Shown: in pieces, positions 26,528-35,150 of the stretch | How positions within the stretch are numbered: position 1 is the first letter of the stretch | Layout of the letters: each line of letters starts with the position of its first letter | Assembly (NCBI GenBank): GCA_900552055.1 | Contig: URYI01000001.1 | Coordinates: 1-57,641, forward strand | Source: an uncultured Eubacteriales bacterium | GTDB lineage: Bacteria; Bacillota; Clostridia; Christensenellales; QALW01 | Length of the DNA stretch: 57,641 nucleotides | Direction: 5' to 3' | Made by a program: the position numbers and the translations under genes | The notes under the pieces: generated by a model | Databases searched by the model: none | What the model was told of the DNA's origin: nothing | Seen by the model: only the letters and a program-made list of their open reading frames with translations

Positions 26528-27214
26528 ATGAATTTAGAGCAGAATATACTTGCGCTTAAAGAGCGCGTCAGCCAAGCCTGTCTTAAGGCGGGCCGCAGGA
26601 CAGAGGAAATAACCATAGTGGCCGCAAGCAAAACCAGAACTGCGCAGGAAATAAACAAGGCATTGGATTTGGGCATACCTGCATACGGTGAAAACAGGGT
26701 GCAGGAGCTGCTTGAAAAATATCCAAATATAACAAGTCCCGGACAGGCATTTTTCATTGGACAATTACAGAGTAATAAGGTAAAATATATAATTGATAAA
26801 GTTAGTCTGATTCAATCGGTGGACAGGCTGTCTTTGGCTCAGGAAATAAATCGTCAGGCGCTTAAGCATGAATTAGTTATGCCTGTGCTTATAGAGATAA
26901 ATATCGGCAGGGAACCGTCTAAAGGCGGCGTTGAGCCTTTGGCTGACACAGTAAAGCAGTTCTGCGACAGTCTTGTGAAGCTGCCTGCGCTTAAGGTAAG
27001 CGGGCTTATGACGGTAGCTCCCATTGAGATTGATCCGGATCAGCGGCGCGCCTGCTTTGCTGAGATGTACCGGCTCTATGAGGTATTCTGCGGGCATATC
27101 GGGCTGAAAGAAGCCACTCTGTCTATGGGCATGAGCGAGGATTATTTTGAGGCCGTTTTGGAAGGCAGCAATATGATACGTCCGGGACGCGCTTTATTCG
27201 GCGACAGAAAATAA
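26528..27214 (+). CDS. yggS: PLP homeostasis protein YggS/YlmE
   Basis: A 228-residue PLP-binding alanine-racemase-fold protein (COG0325) that controls pyridoxal phosphate pools and is not itself a racemase. The PLP lysine is K35 in VAASKTR. IGQLQSNKVKYI, INIGREPSKGG and LSMGMSEDYFEAV are further family signatures. It precedes sepF by 30 bp, the same order as ylmE-sepF (ylmF) in Bacillus. Confidence 0.95.
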   Translation: MNLEQNILALKERVSQACLKAGRRTEEITIVAASKTRTAQEINKALDLGIPAYGENRVQELLEKYPNITSPGQAFFIGQLQSNKVKYIIDKVSLIQSVDRLSLAQEINRQALKHELVMPVLIEINIGREPSKGGVEPLADTVKQFCDSLVKLPALKVSGLMTVAPIEIDPDQRRACFAEMYRLYEVFCGHIGLKEATLSMGMSEDYFEAVLEGSNMIRPGRALFGDRK

Positions 27215-27244
27215 TAATAAAAATAATTTAGGAGCGTGTAAAAT

Positions 27245-27871
27245 ATGGGCAAGGGTTTAAACAAGATGCTGGAAATTATCGGTGTATCCAAAGAGGATGA
27301 GGACGATTTCGATAATACGTTTGAAGATGAGGAAGAAGAGGATGAGGATATTCAGGAGCGGGACGGCATAACCGTTACCACAAACAGATATCCGCGTTCG
27401 TCCGGAAGCAGCAGTCAGACGGCAAGCAGCTCCCGGTACGCTCGGAGGGAAAGCAATAGGGAGGATGTCAGCATGAATACTCATGATTATAATCAGACAG
27501 ACGATATTTATGAAGCCCGTCGGAAGAGGTCAAGGCTTTCTTCCATACAGGGAGGCGCAAATTCGCATACTATGCTTATTCATTCGCCTGCTACATATAC
27601 TGAATCTCAGGAGCTGGTTTTGCAGCTTAAGCAAAATAAGCAGATAATTATTAAATTGGATTCTATCGAAAAGGAAATAGCCCAGCGCATTCTGGATTTT
27701 ATGAGCGGTGCAGCTTTTGCCCTGGAAGCTCAGGTAACAAAAATTTCTAAGGGTATTTACCTTTTCACTTCTACCGATACTAAAATTGAGAAGCCGGAGA
27801 GGGATAAAGAGCAGGAGCCCAGCACGGACGGATTTTTAGTGCTGGACGAAAACGACAGATACAGGCAATAA
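27245..27871 (+). CDS. sepF: Cell division protein SepF
   Basis: A 208-residue FtsZ-associated protein that helps anchor and align the Z-ring. The N-terminal segment MGKGLNKMLEIIGV can form the membrane-targeting amphipathic helix. A long acidic and serine-rich linker (about 18-105) follows. The SepF fold (about 110-190) shows VLQLKQNKQIIIKLDSIEKE, then RILDFMSGAAFALEAQV and ISKGIYLFTS. The linker is longer than in Bacillus SepF. GGAG precedes the start. Confidence 0.95.
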   Translation: MGKGLNKMLEIIGVSKEDEDDFDNTFEDEEEEDEDIQERDGITVTTNRYPRSSGSSSQTASSSRYARRESNREDVSMNTHDYNQTDDIYEARRKRSRLSSIQGGANSHTMLIHSPATYTESQELVLQLKQNKQIIIKLDSIEKEIAQRILDFMSGAAFALEAQVTKISKGIYLFTSTDTKIEKPERDKEQEPSTDGFLVLDENDRYRQ

Positions 27872-27888
27872 GATTGAGGGGATAAGCC

Positions 27889-28302
27889 GTGGAGGATAAC
27901 AGCAAACATCAGAGCGCTGAATTTTCTAAAGTAAAAAACGGATATTCAGTTCCTGAGGTGGATGCAGAGATAGACAGGCTGTGCGGGCGCATAGAAATGC
28001 TTCAAAATGAAAACGAGCGGCTGGACAGCCGTCTGCACGCCTTATCCAAACAGCTTGCAGAATTTAAATCCAAAGAAAAGGCTATAGACTTTGCTTTGGC
28101 TGAGGCGGGAGAGCTGCGCAGCAACATTATTAAAAACGCCCAGCAGCGTGCTTCCGAGCTTATGCGTGCTTCGGAGCAGCGTGCGCGGGAACAGCTTGAG
28201 CATGTGGATTCTCTCAGGGCGGAAGAAGAAAATATAAAAAATAGAATAAAATATCTGCTGGAGGCCCAGCTTGCTATCCTGGAAGCGGACAGTGACGTTT
28301 AA
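27889..28302 (+). CDS. DivIVA-domain coiled-coil protein
   Basis: A 137-residue protein. The N-terminal stretch EFSKVKNGYSVPEVDAEIDRL matches the lipid-binding start of DivIVA (F-x-x-x-x-x-GY-x-x-x-EVD). The rest is a coiled coil with many Glu, Arg and Gln residues. It starts at GTG 27889 behind GAGGGG. It lies 17 bp after sepF, fitting a role in pole or septum marking. It is shorter than standard DivIVA (about 160 residues), so it may be a paralogue such as GpsB or a SepF-linked variant. Confidence 0.8.
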   Translation: MEDNSKHQSAEFSKVKNGYSVPEVDAEIDRLCGRIEMLQNENERLDSRLHALSKQLAEFKSKEKAIDFALAEAGELRSNIIKNAQQRASELMRASEQRAREQLEHVDSLRAEEENIKNRIKYLLEAQLAILEADSDV

Positions 28303-28435
28303 TAGCTCTTGTATGGATTTACGCCGCGGTATTTTTCAATACGCTGTATTGATGATTTAAGCCTTGATTGTGAATTTTACAATTCAGTCTAAAGGCTTAT
28401 ATGCCCTGTTTTTTATTCATGGTTATATAGTTTGA

Positions 28436-28463
28436 AAAATGGCGGGGTTTCCCGCCGTTTTTT
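28436..28463 (+). terminator. Terminator of the sepF-divIVA operon
   Basis: GGCGGG (28441-28446), loop GTTT, CCCGCC (28451-28456), then a T-run (28458-28463); flanking A and T residues extend the stem. Confidence 0.85.
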
Positions 28464-28470
28464 GCAGTTA

Positions 28471-28633
28471 TACCCTAAATTGACAAGGGCATATACGGTC
28501 AGGACAGGGCTGTTTGAGTGTCCTGCTGTGTTGCTTTTCGCTCCGTGTACTGAACATAAACCCATTGACGACGACGCAGAAAATGCCGAAATCAGACCGC
28601 TGGAGGCGTGCATCCCCTTGTTAATTTAGGGTA
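28471..28633 (+). mobile_element. Miniature inverted-repeat element, family A, copy 2 (163 bp, internally deleted)
   Basis: It begins TACCCTAAATTGACAAGGGC and ends CCCCTTGTTAATTTAGGGTA. The central 110-140 bp of other copies is missing: the sequence passes from CTCCGTGTAC directly to TGAACATAAACCCATTGACG. Other copies have GTAC at both positions, so a deletion between short repeats explains it. It lies 8 bp after the sepF operon terminator. Confidence 0.85.
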
Positions 28634-28646
28634 TTATATTTAGAAT
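28618..28646 (+). promoter_or_regulatory. Possible promoter for the MBL gene starting in the mobile element end
   Basis: TTGTTA (28618-28623) within the right end of element copy 2, 17 bp, TAGAAT (28641-28646) outside it. The gene begins at 28702. The flank is AT-rich, so a chance match is possible; a second -10-like TATAAT lies at 28662-28667. Confidence 0.4.
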
Positions 28647-28701
28647 ATACCCTTGATCCAATATAATTCTTAATAGGGCAATAAATAAGGAGCTTGTAAA
28701 G

Positions 28702-29514
28702 ATGAAAATAATTCAGCAGACCAATATGAACGACAAGCAAAGCATGGGCTATGAGATTATTGCCGAGAGCGGCGAATTATTGGTTATAGACGGAGGCTAC
28801 AGCGGAAACGAGGACGAGCTGCGCCGTCTTATTAAAAGCGCAGGCGGCCATGTGAACCTATGGCTCATAACCCATCCCCACTGTGACCACCACAACGCCG
28901 TAATAGGCGTATTGACAGAGCCGCAGGGAATTACCGTAGACAGGATTGGCACCTCAATGCTGCCCGACAGCTGGGCAACAGGCAAACGGGATGAAGAAGA
29001 CCTGCTTAACTGGAATGGATTTGAGCGCACACTTGATAATGTGTTTAAAATTGAGGAAGGCCAGGTATTTCAACTGGGCTCTATGCGCGTAGAGGTGTTA
29101 AGCGGCGCTAATCCCGATTTACTAAACGAGCCTTTTAACAACCAATCCTGCGTTTTTAGAGTGAGCGAAGAGGATTTTTCCCTCATAATTCTAGGCGACT
29201 TAGGCGCGGAAGGGGGACGCCGTCTGCTTGAAAAAGGCTATGACCTTAAAGCTGATGCTGTACAAATGGCCCATCACGGCCAAAACGGCGTAGAGGAGGA
29301 TGTATATCAGGAAATACAGCCCAAATGGGCGTTCTGGCCCACACCCGACTGGCTCTGGCAGAACGTGCCGTATATAGGCGGGCCTCCGGGAGCCGGCCCT
29401 TTTAAAACTCAGGAGGTTATTAAATGGATGGAGAAGCTGGGAACAGAAAATATCACCTGCTTTGACCATACTGTAATGTTTGACAGCAAAACAAAAGAAA
29501 CCGTGAAATATTGA
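28702..29514 (+). CDS. Metallo-beta-lactamase-fold hydrolase
   Basis: A 270-residue MBL-fold protein related to the ComEC/Rec2-associated hydrolase group. The zinc motif is THPHCDHHN (H58, H60, D62, H63), followed by LGDLG (Asp ligand) and MAHHGQNG (late histidine). There is no signal peptide and there are no membrane helices, so it is a stand-alone cytosolic enzyme. The substrate, whether nucleotide, phosphodiester or thioester, cannot be inferred. GGAG precedes the start. It may be expressed from a promoter overlapping the upstream mobile element. Confidence 0.85.
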   Translation: MKIIQQTNMNDKQSMGYEIIAESGELLVIDGGYSGNEDELRRLIKSAGGHVNLWLITHPHCDHHNAVIGVLTEPQGITVDRIGTSMLPDSWATGKRDEEDLLNWNGFERTLDNVFKIEEGQVFQLGSMRVEVLSGANPDLLNEPFNNQSCVFRVSEEDFSLIILGDLGAEGGRRLLEKGYDLKADAVQMAHHGQNGVEEDVYQEIQPKWAFWPTPDWLWQNVPYIGGPPGAGPFKTQEVIKWMEKLGTENITCFDHTVMFDSKTKETVKY

Positions 29515-29659
29515 CTGAGCAAGTTGGCATTGATAAATCAGATTTTGCAATGCCCGAACCTAAAAATATAAAAAGTATAAACTATAGGGCGAAAATTGCA
29601 ATAAGGCAAGTATAGAATTGCATATAAATAAATTTAAAAAGGGGAAAGTTAAAAGCGAA

Positions 29660-30199
29660 ATGCATAATTATATAAACAATTCTGAATCTTCGTTGGAGGA
29701 AACAGCGGCCAGGGAAGGCACAGCGGCCAAGCCCGGCTGTAAGAAACCGGCATGGTTAATTGTCACATTGGCCGCCGTATGCCTGGCTATAATCATTTGT
29801 TTTTTAATTTTTACCAATAAAGGCGCTGACCAAAATAATTTCTCTATAGAAAATCATGACTGGCAGTTTGTTTTGATCCAGTATAATTCAGGCGATATAA
29901 CCATCTGTTCGCCTGAAAATGCTCATTTATATGAGGAGGCAGGAATTGACCAGCTGAGACTGGAAGCTGAAAAGGGCCGCATGGTGTTAAACAGCGGTGA
30001 AAACGGAAATTCATGGGAGCTATCCTACAGCATAAACAATGTATCTCCCGAAGGCATTGTTTATGAAATTTCATACGGCGATTTAACGGGTTACGCCGGA
30101 ACAGGAATAACCAGATATCATGACGGCAGTTCGGAATACACGCTGCACCTTTCCATAGGCGGCTGCTCGGTTAAATTTATTGATAAGCTTGCGCAATAG
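29660..30199 (+). CDS. Unknown membrane-anchored exported protein
   Basis: I do not recognise this protein. It has about 179 residues: a short hydrophilic N terminus (with a KPGCKKPAW segment), one membrane helix (about 33-52), and an outside beta-rich domain with alternating polar and hydrophobic strands. The start is uncertain: ATG 29660 has GGGGAAAG 11 nt upstream, and TTG 29618 would add 14 residues. It sits between the MBL gene and nadK, each separated by more than 100 bp, so it is probably a single gene. Confidence 0.5.
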   Translation: MHNYINNSESSLEETAAREGTAAKPGCKKPAWLIVTLAAVCLAIIICFLIFTNKGADQNNFSIENHDWQFVLIQYNSGDITICSPENAHLYEEAGIDQLRLEAEKGRMVLNSGENGNSWELSYSINNVSPEGIVYEISYGDLTGYAGTGITRYHDGSSEYTLHLSIGGCSVKFIDKLAQ

Positions 30200-30264
30200 G
30201 CAAGATAAAAGAAGTCAGCAAAAGAGCACATTAATTAAATTCAGGTTATTTATAAATTATTTCC

Positions 30265-30293
30265 TTGTATATTTATGCAGTTTCGTATATAAT
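30265..30293 (+). promoter_or_regulatory. Sigma-A promoter for nadK-argR-recN
   Basis: TTGTAT (30265-30270), 17 bp, TATAAT (30288-30293), 18 bp before the nadK ATG. Confidence 0.7.
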
Positions 30294-30311
30294 ATATACG
30301 GAGGTGCGCTC

Positions 30312-31166
30312 ATGCTCAAATGTATAGGTATAATTGTCAATCTTAATAAGGATATAACCCTGGATGTTACCAGGCTTCTGATAGAGTTATTGGAAAAACG
30401 CGGAATAGAACCTCTTCTTTTTGGAGATGTGGCCGAAAAGCTGGGCCGCCCGGTTATTAACCGCGCTACTTTCTTTAACCGAAGCAACGCCATATTTGTT
30501 TTAGGCGGAGACGGCACCATGCTGGGAGTAATAGCCGAAGCCTCCATAAAGGGCAAGCCGGTTATGGGGATAAATATGGGACGCCTGGGCTTTCTTTCTG
30601 AAATTGAAATTTCAGAAATTAACGATGCATTGGATGTCATTGCCGCCGGCGATTATAAAATTGACCAACGCATGATGCTGGAATGCCGGGTCCACGGCAA
30701 GACTTTTTATGCCCTTAATGAAATTTCAGTACATAGAGCGGTATACGAACGCATTATAAGGCTGGATGTCTTTGCCGGCGACATTATGGCGGACAGTTTT
30801 TATGCCGACGGGCTCATAATAGCCAGTCCTACCGGTTCTACTGCATATTCTCTTTCGGCCGGAGGGCCTGTGCTTTCTCCCTCTCTTTCAGCCATGCTGC
30901 TTACTCCGGTATGCGCTCATACCTTAAGGTCGCGCCCTATCGTATTTCCCGATAATGAAATAATAAAAATAAGAGTGGTAGCTGATGCGGACGTATCTAT
31001 TATATACGACGGCATGGAACAGCGCCTTAATGAAAATCATGCCGAAATCACTGTTACCAGAGCGCCCTTTGACGCTAAGTTCCTGACTGTAAAAAACCGG
31101 AATTTCTATAAGCTTTTAAATTCAAAGCTGAACGAATGGAGCATTTCGGGCGAGGATAAAATATAG
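30312..31166 (+). CDS. nadK: NAD kinase
   Basis: A 284-residue ATP-NAD kinase that makes NADP. The GGDGT motif is at 65-69 in VLGGDGTMLG. NMGRLGFLSEI, the NE motif (ALNEIS) and SPTGSTAYSLSAGGP are all present. ATG 30312 was chosen because GGAGGTG lies just before it. It opens the conserved nadK-argR-recN-spoIVB-spo0A group; in Bacillus and many Clostridia dxs and tlyA lie directly upstream, but here dxs is 21 kb away. Confidence 0.96.
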   Translation: MLKCIGIIVNLNKDITLDVTRLLIELLEKRGIEPLLFGDVAEKLGRPVINRATFFNRSNAIFVLGGDGTMLGVIAEASIKGKPVMGINMGRLGFLSEIEISEINDALDVIAAGDYKIDQRMMLECRVHGKTFYALNEISVHRAVYERIIRLDVFAGDIMADSFYADGLIIASPTGSTAYSLSAGGPVLSPSLSAMLLTPVCAHTLRSRPIVFPDNEIIKIRVVADADVSIIYDGMEQRLNENHAEITVTRAPFDAKFLTVKNRNFYKLLNSKLNEWSISGEDKI

Positions 31167-31181
31167 GGAAGTGTGCAACAT

Positions 31182-31631
31182 ATGAAGTCCAAGAGACATG
31201 CTAAAATACTTGAGCTTATAGAAGCAAAAGAGCTGGAAACGCAGGACGAGCTTGCGGCCGAACTCAGCCGAAACGGCTTTCAGGTTACTCAGGCGACTGT
31301 TTCCAGGGATATTAAAGAGCTGAAGCTGATAAAGGTCCCCTCAAAAAAGGGCGGATATAAATATTCAACCGAGCACAAGAACAAAAGCGAGCAGGAAGAA
31401 CGATTTCATAAGCTTTTTGCAGGAGCGGTTCTTTCTCTCCAGGCGGCCAATAATCTTATAGTTATTAAGACCATACAGGGCAGCGCCAATACTGTGGCGG
31501 TAGTGGTGGATTCCATGACAGACGACAGGATAATAGGCTGCGTTGCCGGCGATGATACGGTGCTTGTGGTCACAGCCGATAATCAATCGGTTAAAGGCGT
31601 AATGAATCAGTTTAAAAAGCTTATGAATTAG
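31182..31631 (+). CDS. argR: Arginine repressor ArgR/AhrC
   Basis: A 149-residue arginine-responsive regulator. The N-terminal winged helix (about 1-70) has the recognition segment FQVTQATVSRDIKELKLIKV. The C-terminal hexamerisation and arginine-binding domain has GSANTVAVVVDSM and GCVAGDDTVLVVT. ATG 31182 is preceded by AGGGAAGTG; an in-frame GTG three codons earlier is inside that site. No arginine genes occur in the window. Confidence 0.95.
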   Translation: MKSKRHAKILELIEAKELETQDELAAELSRNGFQVTQATVSRDIKELKLIKVPSKKGGYKYSTEHKNKSEQEERFHKLFAGAVLSLQAANNLIVIKTIQGSANTVAVVVDSMTDDRIIGCVAGDDTVLVVTADNQSVKGVMNQFKKLMN

Positions 31632-31641
31632 GAAGGTTTAT

Positions 31642-33324
31642 ATGCTGCGCAGCCTTAACATTAAAAATATAGCCCTCATGGATAATATTAATGTAGAATT
31701 CGGAGAAGGGCTGAATGTAATTACCGGCGAAACAGGGGCGGGCAAATCCATACTGGTGGATTCGCTCAATCTGCTTTTCGGAGCCAGGGGAGATAAGGAT
31801 TTAGTCAGGATAGGGCAGAATAAGGGCTTTGTCCAGGGCAGCTTTGATATCCCCGCCGAGCGCATAAATGCGCTTGAAGAAATGGGTCTGGACGCTGAGG
31901 ACGAGTGCCTTATTTTATCGCGCGAGCTTACAAGGGACGGGAAAAGCACATGCCGGATAAACGGCCGCATTGTCACCCTGTCCATGCTGCGCGAAGTATC
32001 CTCGTGGCTGGTAGATATACACGGCCAGCATGAGCATCAGGCCCTTTTGAAAAGCGAAAACCACTTAACCTTTTTAGACGCTTATGCCGGAGAAGAAGCG
32101 CTTAATGCCAAAAGCCTGGCAGGCAGGGCTTACGAGGCATATAAAAGCGTTGAACGCAGGCTGCACGGCGATTGGGGCACTGATGAAGAAAGAGCGCGTA
32201 ATATAGACCTGCTGAAATATCAGATAGATGAAATTCAGATGGCTGAATTAGAGCCGGGCGAATTGGAAGAGCTTAACACCGAGCGCTCCAGGCTGCTGAA
32301 TGTGGAGCAGCTGGCCGAAGGCCTGGCCGAGAGCTCCCAGGCTCTTAACGGAGAAGGCGCCGCGCTGGATTATATACGTTCGGGTATAAGCGCTCTCCGT
32401 TCTTTAGAGCGCTATACAGACGATTTTGACGAATTGGTCCAGCGAATGGAATCCGCTTATTATGAATTGGAAGATATAAGCAGTGAAATATCAGAGCAGG
32501 CGGACGCTCTGGAAAACGACCCCCGCCGGTTGGAACAGGTGGAGAGCCGCATGGAGCTTATTTCGGATATTCTGCGCAAATACGGCGATACTGAAGAAAA
32601 AGCCATAGCTTACATGCATAAAGCCGAAATAGAACTGGACGAGCTTCTTAATGCCGGACAGACCATTGAAAATTTAAAAAAAGAGCTGAAAGCAAGGAAG
32701 CGCGAGCTGGACGAGGCCTGCGGCAAATTGACTGATATACGCAAAAAGGCCGCTGAGCAGCTTGCAAAAAAAATTAAATCCGAGTTAGCCGAATTAGGCA
32801 TGGATAAAGCGCTGTTCTCCATTCAGATGAACCAGAAGCCGCCCTCTCAGGACGGCGCGGATACGGCTGAATTTATGTTTTCAGCAAATCCGGGACAGCC
32901 GCTTAAGCCCTTGACCAAAATAATTTCCGGCGGTGAATTAAGCCGGCTCATGCTTGCGATAAAGGGAATACTGGCTCAAAAAGACATGATCCCCACAATG
33001 GTTTTTGACGAAATAGATACCGGCATAAGCGGCCGCATGGCAAAAGTAACTGCTGAAAAAATGGCCGGAATAGCTGCTTCGCATCAGGTGCTTTGCGTAA
33101 CCCATCTGGCGGTCATAGCCGCTATGGCCGACCGTCACTATTTTATAGAAAAAATATCCACTCAGGACAATACAGTCACCAGGCTTTCCCTGCTGGATGA
33201 GGATGGGCGTATAGATGAAATAGCCCGGCTGACAGGCGGGGGAGAAACCTCTCTTGCCCGCGGGCACGGAAAGGAAATGCTTGAATCATGCGCCGCTTTT
33301 AAGCAGAAAATCAAAAATACATAA
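31642..33324 (+). CDS. recN: DNA repair protein RecN
   Basis: A 560-residue SMC-like ATPase acting early in double-strand break repair. Walker A is GETGAGKS (29-36). The central part is a long coiled coil (about 150-370) around the zinc-free hinge. The signature motif is IISGGELSRLMLAIKG and Walker B is MVFDEIDTGISG. Length is standard. It begins 10 bp after argR and ends at its own terminator. Confidence 0.97.
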   Translation: MLRSLNIKNIALMDNINVEFGEGLNVITGETGAGKSILVDSLNLLFGARGDKDLVRIGQNKGFVQGSFDIPAERINALEEMGLDAEDECLILSRELTRDGKSTCRINGRIVTLSMLREVSSWLVDIHGQHEHQALLKSENHLTFLDAYAGEEALNAKSLAGRAYEAYKSVERRLHGDWGTDEERARNIDLLKYQIDEIQMAELEPGELEELNTERSRLLNVEQLAEGLAESSQALNGEGAALDYIRSGISALRSLERYTDDFDELVQRMESAYYELEDISSEISEQADALENDPRRLEQVESRMELISDILRKYGDTEEKAIAYMHKAEIELDELLNAGQTIENLKKELKARKRELDEACGKLTDIRKKAAEQLAKKIKSELAELGMDKALFSIQMNQKPPSQDGADTAEFMFSANPGQPLKPLTKIISGGELSRLMLAIKGILAQKDMIPTMVFDEIDTGISGRMAKVTAEKMAGIAASHQVLCVTHLAVIAAMADRHYFIEKISTQDNTVTRLSLLDEDGRIDEIARLTGGGETSLARGHGKEMLESCAAFKQKIKNT

Positions 33325-33355
33325 ATTAACAAATTGCAAAAATTCACTCCTGAAC

Positions 33356-33392
33356 AAGCTTCGGCATTTTTTGTCGAAGCTTTATTTTTTTA
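33356..33392 (+). terminator. Rho-independent terminator of recN
   Basis: AAGCTTCG (33356-33363) pairs with CGAAGCTT (33375-33382), followed by ATTTTTTT. The right arm includes TGTCGAA, a perfect match to the Spo0A box core, but the terminator explains the sequence. Confidence 0.85.
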
Positions 33393-33464
33393 ACAAGCAT
33401 ATTTGCATGCCATTTACAAAAGATATAGAAACGGAATTTTAAAATGATTTGGAGTTGAAAGAAA

Positions 33465-34712
33465 TTGAAATTTAAAAATAAATTGATAGCTCTGGCTGGC
33501 GCCGGGCTGCTTCTAACCGTCCTGAGAAGCGCGCCTCTTGTTGAGCTGTTTGAGCTGCCTGACAGGGTGGTGATTTACGAAAATGAGGAAGTAGGGCTGG
33601 AATGCTCTTTTCCGTTTAGCCTCTGCCAGAATAAAAACAGCCTGATTTTGAGTGCAAATGCAGATATTACTAATGACTCAGAGCATTTAGGCGAAGGGGA
33701 AAATGAAATAATAAGAGGCAATATACCCGTCTCCTTCCTGGGAATGGAGATTAAAAACATAGAGGTATATATACTGCCTCAAAAAACCGTTGCGCCCGGC
33801 GGAATGTGCATCGGGGTATCCTTATATACAAACGGCGTTATCGTGGCCGGAAATTCGGATATCTCCTGCGAGGGCGGCAAAAAAGTGAACCCTGCTATGC
33901 AAGCGGGGCTTTTTGACGGAGACATTATAACTAAGGTCAACGGCCAGCAGCTGCAAAACGCCCGCCAGCTTGGCCAGTTGGTGGAGGAGAGCGGAAACAG
34001 GCCCATAACTCTCACTGTGCTTAGGGACAATAAAAATGTAGAAGTTAAAATAACACCGGCCTTTGATATATACGAAAAAAAATACCGGCTGGGCTTATGG
34101 CTCAGGGACAGCACGGCCGGAATAGGCACAATAACCTATGCTGACAACCAAAATAAAAAATACGCCGCTTTGGGCCACGCCATAACCGACCCGGACACGG
34201 GAACAATTCTCCCGGTGGGAACAGGTGAAATTGTAGAATGTACTATTAACGATATCGTTAAAGGAAAAAAAGGCATACCCGGAGAGCTGAAGGGCAGCTT
34301 CCGTTTAAATTCTCCTGCATACGGCAGTATTTCCGCTAATACTGAATTTGGGCTCTATGGAGATACTTATTCGGATATAATAAATAAGCTTTATCCTCAG
34401 GGCGTGGAAATGGCCTCCAGGAACAGCGTTAAAGAGGGCAAGGCAACCATTTTAACAACAATAGACGGACAGGGTATACAAGAATATGAGATTAATATAA
34501 TAAAAGCCAATAAGCAGGATGTACGAGCGGCAAAGAGCATGATAATAGAGGTAACTGACGAAAGACTGCTTGAAAAAACCGGCGGCATTGTGCAGGGAAT
34601 GAGCGGCAGTCCTATCCTCCAGGACGGAAAGCTCATCGGAGCAGTCACGCATGTATTGATAAGCGACCCTCAAAAAGGCTATGCTCTGTATATAGATTGG
34701 ATGCAGGAATAG
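33465..34712 (+). CDS. spoIVB: SpoIVB signalling serine peptidase
   Basis: A 415-residue S55 family peptidase that crosses the inter-membrane space and triggers pro-sigma-K processing in sporulation. The N-terminal membrane helix (about 5-25) precedes a PDZ domain (about 120-200, with AGLFDGDIITKVNGQQL). The catalytic domain has ALGHAITDPDTG (histidine) and GMSGSP (378-383, serine). It starts at TTG 33465 with GGAG 9 nt upstream. It lies between recN and spo0A as in most spore formers. Confidence 0.95.
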   Translation: MKFKNKLIALAGAGLLLTVLRSAPLVELFELPDRVVIYENEEVGLECSFPFSLCQNKNSLILSANADITNDSEHLGEGENEIIRGNIPVSFLGMEIKNIEVYILPQKTVAPGGMCIGVSLYTNGVIVAGNSDISCEGGKKVNPAMQAGLFDGDIITKVNGQQLQNARQLGQLVEESGNRPITLTVLRDNKNVEVKITPAFDIYEKKYRLGLWLRDSTAGIGTITYADNQNKKYAALGHAITDPDTGTILPVGTGEIVECTINDIVKGKKGIPGELKGSFRLNSPAYGSISANTEFGLYGDTYSDIINKLYPQGVEMASRNSVKEGKATILTTIDGQGIQEYEINIIKANKQDVRAAKSMIIEVTDERLLEKTGGIVQGMSGSPILQDGKLIGAVTHVLISDPQKGYALYIDWMQE

Positions 34713-34769
34713 CAGTGCAGGCATTAACACATGCAGATATCAGTAATAACATCTTAAAAAACAGTCCAG

Positions 34770-34805
34770 CTTGGGGCGCCATTCGGTCAGGAAGGGCGCC
34801 CCAAG
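34770..34805 (+). terminator. Stem-loop after spoIVB (terminator-like, no T-run)
   Basis: CTTGGGGCGCC (34770-34780) and GGCGCCCCAAG (34795-34805) form a perfect 11 bp GC-rich stem with a 14-nt loop. There is no T-run, so it may be a weak terminator or an mRNA-stabilising hairpin. Confidence 0.55.
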
Positions 34806-34834
34806 TTGTATCAGTTCCTTGGCGGAACGGGTTT

Positions 34835-35150
34835 ATATACCGGCGGTACGCTATCGTTCTGTGAGGGATGAAATATGCTATAAATGTATGGAGAAACGGG
34901 AGATATACCGGCGGTATGCTGTCAATTTCGCTCTGCGAGCATTGAAATATGCTATAGACGTATGGAGGAACGAGATATACCTGCGGTATGCTATCAATTT
35001 CGCTCTGCGAGCATTGAAATATGCTATAGACGTATGGAGGAACGGGAGATATACCTGCGGTATGCTGTCAATTTCGCTCTGTGAGCATTGAAATATGCTA
35101 TAGACGTACGGAGGAACGAGATATACCTGCGGTATGCTGTCGTTTCGCTA
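34835..35150. repeat. Tandem repeat array, about 72 bp unit, 4.4 copies
   Basis: Units begin at ATATACC at 34835, 34903, 34975, 35049 and 35121 (lengths 68, 72, 74, 72, then a partial). Each unit has ATACCTGCGGTAT (palindrome with a 3-nt centre) and GCATTGAAATATGC (second small palindrome). The middle units are nearly identical, while the first is more diverged. The 2-bp changes in length shift the frame, so the array is not coding. It fills the gap between spoIVB and spo0A. Confidence 0.85.

Noticed and set aside
33372..33378. Spo0A box TGTCGAA before spoIVB
   Set aside because: It is one arm of the recN terminator, which explains it.
34771..35091. Open frames across the tandem repeats
   Set aside because: Low-complexity translation of repeats; unit lengths change the frame and no ribosome binding site is present.
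34835..35150. CRISPR array
   Set aside because: Units are contiguous 68-74 bp repeats without unique spacers, and no cas genes are near.
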